Origin: Phallusia mammillata
Lineage: Eukaryota; Chordata; Ascidiacea; Phlebobranchia; Ascidiidae
Direction: 5' to 3'
DNA length: 64,000 nt
Assembly: GCA_003260075.1 (NCBI GenBank)
Contig: QLIY01000852.1
Location: forward strand, 1 to 64,000
Made by a program: the position numbers and the translations under genes
Part shown: piece by piece, positions 1 to 31,770 of the stretch
How positions within the stretch are numbered: the stretch's first letter is position 1
Layout: each line of letters opens with the position of its first letter
The notes under the pieces: model-generated
Told to the model about the DNA's origin: nothing
What the model saw: only the letters and a program-made list of their open reading frames with translations
Database searches by the model: none

Positions 1-97
1 TTTCAAAAATGCCACACGTTTTCTGTGAATACGGTGTCCAAGGTGTACTTGATGTTTAACTTTACAAACAAATTTTTTAGCAACAAAAAGCAACCAT
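1..97 (+). repeat. Unmerged copy of intron end and start of USP32 exon 569
   Basis: Positions 1-97 repeat about 488-590 almost exactly, including the acceptor and the first bases of the exon, and are cut by the C-run 98-109. It is a second version of the same locus, not a separate exon. Confidence 0.8.
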
Positions 98-338
98 CCC
101 CCCCCCCCCGCGGACCCGAGTTTGGTTACCTGAATTACATAATTTCCCTCTGAAAACATGAAATTTCCCACCGGTTAAGAACCACTGGTCTAGTTAATAG
201 CATAACCTGGTTAATTGCATAAATAAGTCAAGTAAATTGGTCAAGTGGGCCACACTCATGTATGTAGAATTCTAAGCAATAACTTTTGAATGTATTACAC
301 ACCTGCACTGATGATGACAACAGAGATTGTCGAAACGA

Positions 339-376
<38 letters not shown>

Positions 377-568
377 TTTATGATTAAATTACTTTTCAAG
401 TCCGTGTATAGTGTTCCCAACTTCTGAATGAATTTTTAATTTACTATTGCATAATCTCTCTTGGCTGAGAAACCCTGCAATAGCAGTTTTCAAAAATGCC
501 ACACGTTTTCTGTGAATACGGTGTCCAAGGTGTACTTGATGTTTAACTTTACAAACCAATTTTTTTAG

Positions 569-20460
<19,892 letters not shown>

Positions 20461-20480
<20 letters not shown>

Positions 20481-20560
20481 CACTATTGCGCAATCCAGGT
20501 TTGATATTGCGCAATCTCTATTTAGAATTGCGCAATCTACCAATGCTATTGCATATTTCA
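20461..20560 (+). repeat. Degenerate short tandem repeat beginning inside the USP32 stop region
   Basis: The bases coding for the last residues (gatattgcgtaatccag) recur downstream as tattgcgcaatccag, gatattgcgcaatctc, aattgcgcaatctacc and tattgcatatttcag at roughly 18-25 base spacing. The core ATTGCGCAAT is a perfect palindrome in three copies. Confidence 0.7.
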
Positions 20561-21141
20561 GTTGGAGTTTCTTGTCAACGATTTCCCGTCCCAACTTTTG
20601 AAGAAGCCTGTTTTATCTCAATAGCAGTCAGTTTATGACGTAAGCGGTTGTCATGACAATCTTGCACTTTCCGCGCCCGAAGAGTGTTTGTCCAAATCTA
20701 CAACGCGAAGTTTTAGCTTTTTAGTGCTACCTTTCCAGTGCTTTTAACGTTCAGTGAAGCCGCGAAAATTTATCTGTTTTTGTTTTTTGTTCGGTTTTAG
20801 AGCGAAAAATCAAGTAAAGTGAGCTGAATTGTTTTATTCCTTTTTTGATTTGATTTTTTAATGCGGTTCGTCGGGATTACATTTTTATTAGTTTCACTCA
20901 AAACAGGAAATTGCTAAATATGATTTTCAGTTTTAAAGATTAAATTTATTAAAACGCATGATACAATTATTATGAGAAGAATAAATAAAGTTGTTTTGCG
21001 TCGCCATTTCTCGCAAAACAAAAGGGTACGACACTAAAACGTAAAACGTTTTATTTTTTTCCATAACGTTTCAAGTTTCAAACCAAATGTCACAGCTTGG
21101 TTCGTGCTAAGGCGAAATCAATATCTTGCTAGGTTTCAACC

Positions 21142-21211
<70 letters not shown>

Positions 21212-21294
21212 TTTCTTTTAATAAGCAAAAACCACGCGGCACTTAAAAAATGTCCTCGTTATTCTACGACCAATTACACACAAAAACACCCAAG

Positions 21295-21474
21295 CAGTGG
21301 TGGGATTCATCCGGTTCGCACCGGTTCTTTAGAACCGTCTCATGAATTTTTATGAGATCAACGAACCGGTTAGCATTACTGATTACTGTCAATGGACTTT
21401 TTGCAAGAGAACCGGCTGAAAAATATGACTTTTGTGATAGAAGCGGCTGACAAAAAAATTGAATCCTACCACTG
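21295..21474. mobile_element. MITE of the same family as 19961, few internal units, perfect TSD
   Basis: Starts cagtggtgggattcatccgg, ends ttgaatcctaccactg. Perfect 8-bp duplication CACCCAAG at 21287-21294 and 21475-21482. Shares ggttcgcaccggttct and the aaaatatgacttttgtgata unit with the copy in the USP32 intron. Confidence 0.88.
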
Positions 21475-22191
21475 CACCCAAGCATGGCGCTTCTTCACGC
21501 ATGTGCGGTTTGTAAACATGCTGGACTTTGTTGTAGACAATAAATTCCCCTACTTTAGTTCTTGGGGGTGCACACTGCCCCCCTAAATTGCCAAGCTTTT
21601 TCATGCGCGAAGATTCGAACGATTTTACGTTGTTGTTGTTCTTTTTTCAAGATTTATTTCAAGTGTTGCGAATTTGTAAATTTTCTTTTTACTTTGTGTT
21701 GTCATAGCGACAAGCGTCTTTTAATCCGCTCTTTTGAATTCCAGGCATGAAATACTTAACCTTAGAAGTTGTCTGATTACGAAAGTAGCGTTATGAATAG
21801 AAACACTTTTGTGATATGATTTCAACTTTAAACCAGATGTCTGTTATTTTCTTCCAATATAATGCTTCTGATTTTTTATATTAATTGTTCAAATTAGTTG
21901 GTTCATTTACTTTGATTGTTTCACATTTCTTTGCGCTTTTTAACTTTACTGCGTAGACCCCAAGCAAAACTGCGTATGTTGAAAAACAATTCAAACTTTT
22001 ATCAGCATAACAAAGAGATAAACATTCCATTTCTGTGTTGTTGTCGACTAAATAATTGCCAAATTCCTGAAAAAAATGGAGTCTGCCTTACAACATAAAA
22101 CTCATTTTTGTGGTTTTCATGTCCAACATCTTTTCCCATCAACAACAGAAACCTGATTGATTTTATTCCGGTGCTAAAAAACAATTGTTTG

Positions 22192-22459
22192 TGACGTCAA
22201 AATGCGATATTGTTAAGTGACGTTGTCGAAAAAAAACCGCGCGCGAAACTCTTTAATCCGGAGCTGTGTGGTTTCTTTTCTCGCTTTATGATTTCTATGC
22301 CGACCTTTTTTTGTCGCGAAAAACGAAATTATCCGCGTGTGTATTATTTTATGTTCTTCCTCTTTTTTCTTTCGTTTCCTGCTATGCACGTGATCAGTGA
22401 CGTCATCCGCCCGACAAAGCGCGTTGTGACGTCATCAAACAAAGCTGTTTGTGACGTCA
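22192..22459. promoter_or_regulatory. Cluster of four TGACGTCA (CRE/ATF-type) palindromes
   Basis: Perfect TGACGTCA at 22192-22199, 22398-22405, 22427-22434 and 22452-22459, plus a CACGTG E-box at about 22387. Three of them lie within 62 bases. CREB/ATF and bZIP factors bind this palindrome. No gene start is recognised next to it, so the regulated gene is unknown. Confidence 0.45.
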
Positions 22460-22625
22460 TAGAACGCGCATTTTACGCTGTGACAAACGTGAGCTATACA
22501 TATTCTATTTATGCGCAGTAATTGCGAAAATTACAGATTGTCAAATGTGTTTTGCTCGTGTTAAGGTGAGCTATGTGCTGCAGAGTTGTAGTAAATTTAT
22601 CTAGCTAAGTGGCCAGTTTAAAACG

Positions 22626-22800
22626 CCTTGTTCAAGACCAATTGTCTAGTATTGTTTATTGTGTTGGTTGTCTTGGTCTTTCCTGAGGCTTCAATGTATA
22701 GGCCTGTCAATCATAATTTCGGGCCTAAACGGGCTTCGCAAAAACGATTCGGTTTCGGGTCGGGTTTCGGGCTCCAATTTCAGGCCCGCTTGCAACTCTG
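22626..22800 (+). repeat. Dispersed repeat, inverted partner at 32577-32755
   Basis: Shares ttgttcaagaccaattgtct, ttggtctttcctgaggctt, ggcctgtcaatca and a run of ccgaaacc-type words with the reverse complement of 32577-32755. No open frame. Confidence 0.6.
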
Positions 22801-25383
22801 CTGTGCTGTTTCTGACCAGGTGTGATTCCAAGTTCCCAGTGATTATGGTAATGTTGTTTTCTGCACGATTTCTATTTCTGGCATTTCATTGGAAAACCGC
22901 AATTTCAAGCAAACATAATTTTCCAGAGCGGTTCTGTCAATTTGTATCACAGTTGATACAACAACGATGAGCTTAACGCTCCTGTCGTTGCGAAGTCAAA
23001 CTGTGATTCTATGTTAAATAGATTAGTTTGTTTTTGGCAACGACATTAACGTACAGCAACATTAAAATATTGGTGTGTGATTGTGGCAAATAATGAGATC
23101 ACAACATTACAAGATTTTCTTTGTCTTAAAGATAATAACCTGTGGGCAAAGCAGGTTTCAATGTCTGTAAGTTCACTGGTTCTTTACACGGGTAGTATTC
23201 CGTTCTAAACTGAAATTAACTTTTTAAATATGACATTCAATGCCATTAAGACTTCTACTTACCGAGCAAAGACAAAAAAATCCGAACGGAGTACTTAAAA
23301 CGTGTGTGATTATTAGTTACAAATAAGTGGAATAAACAAATTGTTGAATTTAATTTTACTTAGAATTAATGACTTGACAATAACCGTTTTTTTGTGGCAG
23401 TAATTCCAACCTATGTAGGCTAGGCTATAACCACAGACCACTAAGTTTTAGAACAGTAGTTCTTAACTAGTGGATAATTGGCCCTTAAAACGGTAATTTA
23501 GCATAATTCAGCGGATGTTCACTTTTTAGTTAAATTCTGCCATCCTTCTGTGACGTAATAGTTGATTGTTTTATTAAAGATGGCAATTGAATTTAATGTG
23601 GTTGTTCCAACAAATCTAAAGAACGATTGTCTTGTATCATTGTTCGTTTGTTGATTGAGATTGTTGCACTTGTTGCTGAAGGTCAAGTAAGGTTATTGGT
23701 CGACAATTAGACAAACGCTAAGAGGACGGCAAGTAACTTCGATGTGATACTAGAAGTCAAAACTTGTTTGATTATTTTATACAAACGAATAAAAGAAACA
23801 AATAGTTGCGTTTTGCTCACATCTAAAGACTCGCAAAACCGTAAGTTCATGTTCATAGGTCGTGCGGAAAATCACTTTTGAGCTTAAAAAAAAAACAAAG
23901 AAAAAATAGCTGCTTTTTATGTTTGCTTTGAATTAATAAATTACAATGACCGGTTTTTAGTTTAACTATAGAACAACTATACAGACCAATATCTTAAAAA
24001 GGCTTTGTTCATTTGTTTTGTGTGATAATTGTTGCACTTGAGGTCAAGCAAGGTTGTATGTCGACAATTATATGTTGGACGTTGGAGATAATCACCGCCT
24101 GTGGGCTTGTTTTGTTGACCAGTGTCCATCGTATATTGACCAGCAATTATGCAAACCGCGCCTTGGGGTTTTACAAGTGTCAGGTGGTAAAGTTTGAACG
24201 CGAGGGCCTTCGATGTTAATTGTTAAATTGTTGTTGTAAGACCGCAATGTGTGGTTTTGACTGCTTTGCAAGGAAAGGTGTATCAAGACTGTGAAGGAAT
24301 TAAATGCTTAATGCTGTAGATTACGAGAAACATTTGCGTGAGGTTTGTGATGTTACTAAATCATTAGTTCCTATACTGTGGTTCTACAAGCTTGCTTATG
24401 TCGACAATAATTTTGTCAAAATTGTTAAAACTTGCTGAGTTCTTGGTTTTAATTTTGTCTTTCAAATTTCGCCTATTGTTGCTGAGCTTTTATCAAAACT
24501 GTAAAAGAAATAATTATTAGGTTCTTAAAAGTTGTTTGGACAAAGATCAGTAGCCAACAGCATCTTTAAGTCTTGTTATCGCTGTTTTTTCTGTGGGGTT
24601 GGTTGCAATTTGTCGCTTAACAAGAAATTTGTCTTGTAAGATATGCCATTATCCTGATGAAGCTGCGTCTTGTATAGGACGTCGAAATGTCGATTGCTTA
24701 CAATAAAACTGCTGGATGGGCAATACTCGTCTATCCCCCCCCCCAAAGTTTTCAATGCTTTGTAGGTTACCGTCTGTATAAGCTACTGTACTTTCTTGGT
24801 GCCCTATTACCCTGTTGTAAGCGCCGTGAACAAAACAATTTTTTTCTGTCGCAGGATTGGTCCATTTTAAATCTTTTTCGGGAAACATGTAGGTTTTATT
24901 GGAAACAGAAAAAGTGTTTCTTTATTTTTAACTCAGTGCTGGGAACCATACCCCCCCCCCTTAAGTCTTGTTATCGCTGTTTTTTCTGTGGGGTTGGTTG
25001 CAATTTGTAGCTTAACAAGAAATTTGTCTTGTAAGATATGCCATTATCCTAATGAAGGCGTCTTGTATAATGTATAGGACGTCGAAACGCCGATTGTTTA
25101 TGATTAAAGCTGCTGGAAGAGCAATATTCGTTTATAGCCTTTTAAGGTTTTCAACGTTTTTAGGTTACAGTCTGTATTATAGCTACTATACTTTCTTAGT
25201 TCGCCCTGTTGAAGGCGCTATTCACAAAACAATATTTTTCTGTCGCAGGATTTTTCTGTTTTAAATCTGTTTCAGGAAACATGTAGGCTTTATTGGAAAC
25301 AAAAAAAAACTCTTTTGTTATTTGGAACTCAGTGCTGGGAACCATAATCTTTGCTTCAACTTTCACTTTGGGATTTTATTGAA

Positions 25384-26805
25384 ATGTGCTCCAGGAAAAT
25401 ATTTGGTTCCGTGTTCCTGGTTCTCACGGTATATCTCAGCGTCTCAATTCGTTTGCTGAAACGCGCTGGAACATTCCGACCTTACAGCGCCACTGAAACA
25501 ATCACAATCTACTTAGAAGATGTGAACAAGATACAAACACGATCAAAATGTCAACTGAAGATTTACAACCAGCCCGACGAAAACCCGATCATCAAACTAA
25601 ACCCTCACAAATTTATTTTGCCAGTTTTGTACAACGGACCAACGAACCAGTTGATAGGTTTACGAGACACAGTATATCTTGCAATACTTTTGAACCGAAC
25701 AGTAATAATACCAGAGTTTCACAAGCATCTCACAGACACCTCGGGGCAGTTCCAGGCTGTCGACGGGAATTTAAGGGTCGATATCCCGGCTCTTTCGGCT
25801 CTTGTGTCTGTTGTCCCACACTCTGCTATATCAGATCACTGTAAAAATCATTTCGACGTCGCTTTCTTGGGGCAACCTCTCACCCAGAAGCACTTTCAAG
25901 TCAACCGTGCTTCGCTGGAACATTACAACGTTACTTTATCTCGTGGTAAAAGAGGGCAACGTTTTAACACTTTATTGAATCCTAGAGACCAGACCTTAAA
26001 GATGAAGCCTTTAGATTTGAGGGATTATTACAAAACAGACGCAAAGTGTGCTATGTTGTATTACGCTTACCGTAGCGTAGACGCGAAAGAGACTCCGGAG
26101 ATGTTGTTAAAAGCTAAAGAAATGAACTTAACTGATATTAATGTCAGTCTGCTGCCGAAAATGGACAAGAATTTGTTGTATTCACTCGTGGCAACACATG
26201 TACACACTCCTGAGTTTATTTCCAATATTGCTGAAGAATTTGCAAGGGAAGTTATAGGAACAGGCCAATACATTGCGGTGCACTGGCGGTTTGATCCGTT
26301 AGACTGGCAACGTAAATGTAGAAGAGAAACCACAAGTCCAATTGATGCAATGTGTAAACAAGTGGACAACGTAACAGGAGCTGACATCGTGAACGCTGCA
26401 ATAAAGCACAACAAATATGTGTTGAAATCTTCAACCCGTCCTGTTATATATTTCGCTACGCCTATTTACCGAAAAGATCTTCTTTTAAGCTTACAGAGTC
26501 ATATACGGGATATAAACCAACGTAAAGGACTTGGGGTTCGACTTTACACCGGTTTGGACTTGCAAGAGCAACTTAACAAGTACAGTGTTTGTTCAGAGCT
26601 GAATGGTAACGTTGAAGACGTGTTAGCGTCGGTTGAAATGGAGATTTGTGCCAAGGCTAAATCATTTATGTTCTCCAAGCATTCCTCTTGGTCTGCAGAA
26701 GTGCTGAATCATCGCGTGGGCCATGAGTTTGCAAATTTTGACCGCGACATCTTGAAAGCAACGGTGGAATTTCGTAAAAGCGTTTTATCCCTTAAGTCAA
26801 CGTAA
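25384..26805 (+). CDS. Type II membrane protein, GDP-fucose protein O-fucosyltransferase family
   Basis: Intronless, 473 residues from the first ATG. An upstream in-frame TTG at 25351 is not needed. Residues about 5-22 (IFGSVFLVLTVYLSVSI) form a signal anchor after a four-residue tail; the rest would be lumenal. Family evidence is motif-level: GPTNQLIGLRDTVYLAILLN resembles the N-terminal GDP-fucose transferase motif; YIAVHWRFDPLDWQRKC resembles the His-x-Arg...Asp-Trp motif of POFUT1; DVLASVEMEICAKAKSFMFS followed by KHSSWSAEV resembles the C-terminal acceptor-side motif. Several N-x-S/T sequons. AATAAA lies at 26833-26838, only 28 bases after the stop. Two closer relatives lie at 29817 (plus) and 48630 (minus); this copy is clearly diverged from them. 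Substrate unknown. Confidence 0.75.
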   Translation: MCSRKIFGSVFLVLTVYLSVSIRLLKRAGTFRPYSATETITIYLEDVNKIQTRSKCQLKIYNQPDENPIIKLNPHKFILPVLYNGPTNQLIGLRDTVYLAILLNRTVIIPEFHKHLTDTSGQFQAVDGNLRVDIPALSALVSVVPHSAISDHCKNHFDVAFLGQPLTQKHFQVNRASLEHYNVTLSRGKRGQRFNTLLNPRDQTLKMKPLDLRDYYKTDAKCAMLYYAYRSVDAKETPEMLLKAKEMNLTDINVSLLPKMDKNLLYSLVATHVHTPEFISNIAEEFAREVIGTGQYIAVHWRFDPLDWQRKCRRETTSPIDAMCKQVDNVTGADIVNAAIKHNKYVLKSSTRPVIYFATPIYRKDLLLSLQSHIRDINQRKGLGVRLYTGLDLQEQLNKYSVCSELNGNVEDVLASVEMEICAKAKSFMFSKHSSWSAEVLNHRVGHEFANFDRDILKATVEFRKSVLSLKST

Positions 26806-29800
26806 CTTTACATTTGGCACCTTCGGCGGTATAATAAAAGTCAATTTGTTTGTAAAGTTGGAATTCAGAGGCTAAAAGAGGCTTGTTTTTTCAACCACGT
26901 GTCTATTGTTACCTAGGCAACCATTGTGTGATGGCCACAACGTATCATCAAGAATTACATTTGTGGGATTTCTTTGGAACACCATATTCGGATCTGTTCA
27001 TAAGTGTAATGGTAATAATAACGGCCCAAATAGACCTAAAAAAGACGACATGCTTTATTATTTAAACGTTTCGGCAAATGCTCATGCCATCATCACTGAT
27101 ATAAGAGGCCACATCAGTTACAACCTTTTATATTCACGTGAGTCACGGATTTCCTTATTGTCATCAATATACGAAACCAATGGTGTCATTATCGTACTTT
27201 GGTTTGTGGAATTTGGCAAAACAGTCATTTGTTCTTGAGTCTGAAAAAGCATATAACGGCCCAAATACACGTAAAAGCGACATGTTTTATTGTTCAAATG
27301 ATTCGGCAAATGCTCACGCCATCATCAGTGAACTATATGTTTTTTCGAGTGTTTAATTTGTTGTTGTGATTATTTCGTTTTCGCTGAACACCCCCCCCCC
27401 CGGCCCAAATACACGTAAAAGCGACATGTTTTATTGTTCAAATGATTCGTCAAATGCTCACGCCATCATCAGTGAACTATATGTTTTTTCAAGTGTTTAA
27501 TTTGTTGTTGTGATTATTTCGTTTTCGCTGAACATGCAGCAACGTACTGACTATGTAGAGTGCTTTGTTTCTGCCACCCATAATCCCAATTAAGGTCATA
27601 TTTTGTTTATAGAGCCCTTTTGACAATCGTATTTTTATTCCGACGTTCCGGCGTCCTATTCAGTGTTATTTACCCTGATGAAGGCGACCTGCATTGATAT
27701 TATGCCTGACAGCAACAGCTTATATACGGTCATATTTGACAACATTTTCTCCCTACTATACATCGCACTGACGTCGCCAAGTTATTCCACTATTGGTTTC
27801 CAGTCGTACAAACTGGAATTTAACGCAAAGTGCAATTTACAACTTACGTCCTCAAGTTCGCACACCAGAACACGAACAACAATTACTTACAATTTAATAC
27901 TTGAATTTCTTTTATCTCAACGCCAAGCCACGTAACACAGAGGTGTTGAATTGTAAGCATTTCTACGAGGTTTATACCACGCCGTCCCCCCCCCCACACC
28001 AGAACACGAACAACAATTACTTACAATTTAATACTTGAATTTCCTTTATCTCAACGCCAAGCCACGTAACACAGAGATGTTGAATTGTAAGCATTTCTAC
28101 GAGGTTTGTACCACGCTCACAGCTGTAGCTGAAATTGTTGGCAACCTCTTCATCTGTTGTAAACAATACCAAAGCGCAACGAGTCGAGCGAAAAATACGT
28201 CATACATAGAAACCTGATTGACCACTGGTCACGTGACATTTGTGACGTGGTCTTCCTGAAGAGTTTAACTGAAATGGTTCAGGTTGCGCTGAAATACTTA
28301 CGCATGTTTATGGACCGTTGAAAATGCACGTTAAATGTCAACTTTACACCTTTCTGGTTAAAATAAATCAGCTATTGCTGCCAGACATAATGTATAAACG
28401 AGTGTTGTATGTTTTTTTAGTAGTATTTCTAGATGAATATTTGGCATTTTTGCTGCATTCAATCTGCACAAACGTTATGTTACCAAATTATATTTTGTCA
28501 GTATGTGTTTTCCAGCTGTTTCCAATCCGGCAAAACTTTCAAAATTTTAAATAGTAAGCTACACAATGAATTTATGATTTTTTAACTAAACTCTGGTCCA
28601 ACCTTTTCGGCGAAACACTTTAACCTTAAAATGTAAGATACAATACATACGATTTAATTCATTAACGTTGACCTTTGTCACAAATAAATGCTTCAGCAGT
28701 GGCACTTACAAGATATAAAGCAAAGATATAAAATTTGGATTTTTTTGTGTGTTTTCAACTTGTAGCCGAGCATCTATTTGTTTCTTATTGACATTGAACC
28801 CTATAACAAGTTAAATTACAAGGTGAGATTGACATCACAATGACCTCAGATTGCCGGATTCGTCGGTTAGAGAGACGCAATGTTGTCGCATGGGTCGCCC
28901 CAGGCATTTTCAAATCTTATGGGAACTGCTGTGCGTTGTCAGGTTTGGCTTAAAATCTTCGAGATGTTGAGGGTATTAGTTTAAACAGTCAAGTTTAAAG
29001 CATTTACAACTATAAGATGCTTGGTACTTACGTTAACTTGTGAGACAGAACCAGCTATTACAGGGATCGGCAACTTTTAAGCGAGACCTGCCAATTTACT
29101 TGTTATTTCCATGTGGTAATGACTTCGCGTGCCAACATTTTTTGAGTAATAGTGGTTTGTGCCAGCTGATATCAATAATAAACCGAAAGCAGATAGATTT
29201 GTGCGTGTACGTTGGATTTTAAGACTGTTGAACGATAGACGACTGGCAAAATGTATCAGTTTAATGTTAAAAACAACGGCCCAAATAGACGTAAAAAGCG
29301 ACTTGCTTTATTTTTAAACGTTTCGGCAAATGCTCATGCCAATACAGTGATATAAGGGGCCACATCAGTTTCACCCGTTTATATCCACTTGAGTCACGTG
29401 AAGGAATGATAAAAAAAAGTGCACAGAAGCAAGGTGTAAGCCACCTACATGTGTGCGAAGCATGGCAAACAGGGGAAGAAACATATCGCTTTTTATGTGT
29501 AATCGGGCCGTTATTTTTATCATTAAACTTATGGACAGGTCCGCATTGTGTTCCAAAGTAACAGTTTAAATTAGTACTTAGTTTGGCGTGCCTTAACAAT
29601 CAACTCGAGTGCCAACCGTGGCACGCTTTTCAATGTTATCATTTGAATTTGATTGTTTTGTTGCAACAGCATATAGAACACATAGGTTACAAATTGCAGA
29701 ACAATGAACGATTTCTAAAGGAGTTTATTAACATTTTAATATGAAGATCATTTTGTCTATCGGAACAGAATGATGTAGCTTTATAAAGAAATGGAATTTA

Positions 29801-29816
29801 AATTACTTTCAAAGTA
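26806..29816. other. Intergenic between the two plus-strand fucosyltransferase-like genes
   Basis: Holds AATAAA for the upstream gene, repeated CGAAACG-type hairpin repeats on the minus strand (27058-27105, 27290-27333, 27440-27480, 29310-29345), an unmerged pair 27250-27389 / 27402-27535, a second pair 27870-27985 / 27996-28110, and a degraded hAT-type element from about 29061 that is interrupted by another repeat and resumes near 29585. No gene recognised. Confidence 0.6.
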
Positions 29817-31473
29817 ATGGCATTTGGAACATTGCCCAAAACTGGAGCAGCGCAGTTTTTTGGGCAACTTCGTTCCCCCAAACTGGTCAGCACAGTTCTC
29901 TGCTGTCTTGTCCTCTACATGACCTTGTCGGTGCAATTTTTGTACGAAGGCCAACTCAGCTACAGAAGTTCAGCAGAAGAAAACTCAGAAGTGCATGAAA
30001 AAACATGTAAGCTAAATTTCGAAGCAAAAATATCAAAAAACCCGCCCCCCCCCCCCATTGCCCAAAACTGGAGCAGCGCAGTTTTTTGGGCAACTTCGTT
30101 CCCTCAAACTGGTCAGCACAGTTCTCTGCTGTCTTGCCCTCTACATGACCTTGTCGGTGCAATTTCTATACGAAGGCCAACTCAGCTACAGAAGTTCAGC
30201 AGAAGAAAACTCAGAAGTGCATGAAAAAACATGCAAACTAAATTTCGAAGCAAAAATATCGAAGAACCCGCTGATTAAAACTGACCCAAACAAGTTTATC
30301 TTGGCTATTCAATGCAATGGACCGACAAACCAGATGATCGGTTTCAGAGACACCGTATACCTTGCTATACTTCTCAATCGTACAGTGATTGTGCCAAAGT
30401 TTTTGAAACATTTCACCGACAGTTCTGGTAAGGGGGAACCGATTGACGAACGGATGCGTGTCGATATCGAGCAATTATCGACTTTGGTATCGACGGTATC
30501 ATATTCAGAAGTAGCATATTCATGCGAAAATCACTTTGGAGTCGCTTTTATGGGTCGGGACGGGTCGAAATTTGATCTCAAAGAATCTGTTTTGAAAAAT
30601 GCAAATATCACGCTTTCGCGGAATAAAGACGGAAAGTACAACAAAGTTTTAAACACACGTGAACCGGGAGTCACTCAGCCCACTGATCTGCGTGATTATT
30701 ACGCCTCTGACGCCAAGTGTGCCTTGGTTTACTTTCCCTATCGCTTTGTCGGTGTTCGTGAACGCGAAAATAAAATTGCACAAGCAAAGAAAATCTTGTC
30801 AAGTAAGGAAGCAAAACTGGACGCTGCGAATTTGGACGATTATTTGTTGTACGGTATTGTGTACACAAAAGTTCACAGACCTCAGTTTATACGGGAGATT
30901 ACCACGAATTTTGCTCAAGAAGTTATGAACACTGAGTGCTATTTGGCGATTCATTGGCGCTATGACCCTAATGACTGGTTGAAAAAATGCAGAGGCCAAG
31001 AAGGCGGAAGGACCGATGTGTGCAATCAAATAAAAAGCGTTACTGGCATGGACATCGTGAACGCAGGATTAAAACATATCAAGGACCACTTTGGCACAAA
31101 CCAAAAGCCTGTAATTTATTTCGCGACCCCGTTGAATCAGGAAAAACTTATATCAGGTGTTCGAGAGGCCGCAAATAATTTAACTGACAAGGGAACGAAT
31201 GTTAAAATCTTCACTTCTGTGGATTTGCAGCAACATTTAAAAGTTTATGAGGATTGCGATGAGATGAGGGATTATACGGAGGACGTGCTAGCTTCTGTTG
31301 AAATGGAAATTTGCTCTTCAGGAAAGTTGTTCATGTTTTCGGAATTCTCTTCGTGGTCTCGTGAAGTTTTAAGTCAACGTCAGGGAAACGAATTACAAAA
31401 ATTCGACACCGTTATTTTGTCCGCGGCTTGGAAAGCAAGAACGGAAAATTTACCCAAAGAAAAGTTACATTAA
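29817..31473 (+). CDS. O-fucosyltransferase-family type II membrane protein, broken by one placeholder run
   Basis: ATG at 29817 (MAFGTLPKTG). After 76 codons a C-run (30045-30056) interrupts and the sequence restarts at the sixth codon, so the real protein is 29817-29831 continued at 30058, about 476 residues, intronless. Signal anchor about residues 24-42 (LVSTVLCCLALYMTLSVQF). Family motifs: GPTNQMIGFRDTVYLAILLN, YLAIHWRYDPNDWLKKC, DVLASVEMEICSSGKLFMFS. Stop at 31471-31473, followed by the palindrome ATTGTTTTGAAACAAT. A second copy of the 3' part is at 31507-31770. About 93-95 percent identical at protein level to the minus-strand gene at 48630. Confidence 0.75.
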
Positions 31474-31506
31474 TTGTTTTGAAACAATGTGAAGTCCCCC
31501 CCCCCC

Positions 31507-31770
31507 TTCACTTCTGTGGATTTGCAGCAGCATTTAAATGTTTATGAGGATTGCAATGAGATGAGGGATTATACGGAGGACGTTTTAGCTTCTGTTGAAA
31601 TGGAAATTTGCTCTTCAGGAAAGTTGTTCATGTTTTCGGAATTCTCTTCGTGGTCTCGTGAAGTTTTAAGTCAACGTCAGGGAAACGAATTACAAAAATT
31701 CGACACCGTTATTTTGTCCGCGGCGTGGAAAGCAAAAACGGAAAATTTACCCAAGGAAAAGTTACATTAA
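31507..31770 (+). pseudogene. Second copy of the 3' end of the 29817 gene
   Basis: After C-run 31496-31506 the last 87 codons recur (VDLQQHLNVYEDCNEMRDYT to LPKEKLH) with a few substitutions and an intact stop. The copy continues into flanking DNA that matches the inverted arm at 46060-46220. It is best read as the allelic continuation of the gene rather than a separate locus. Confidence 0.75.

Larger units (their letters stand above)
20481..25383. other. Intergenic: USP32 3' region, repeats, CRE cluster; no gene recognised
   Basis: Contains the USP32 poly(A) signals (20980-20989), a C-run (21143-21211), the MITE 21295-21474, a cluster of TGACGTCA sites (22192-22459), a repeat at 22626-22800 that recurs inverted at 32577-32755, and an unmerged pair 24530-24734 / 24961-25200. 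Open frames here are short and show no family similarity. Confidence 0.6.

Noticed and set aside
25351..25383. N-terminal extension of the 25384 gene starting at a TTG
   Set aside because: Eukaryotic initiation at the ATG 25384 gives a normal signal-anchor protein; TTG initiation is not expected.
27058..29345. Hammerhead ribozymes on the minus strand
   Set aside because: These copies start GTGATGA instead of CTGATGA; the invariant cytosine is missing and no third helix is visible.
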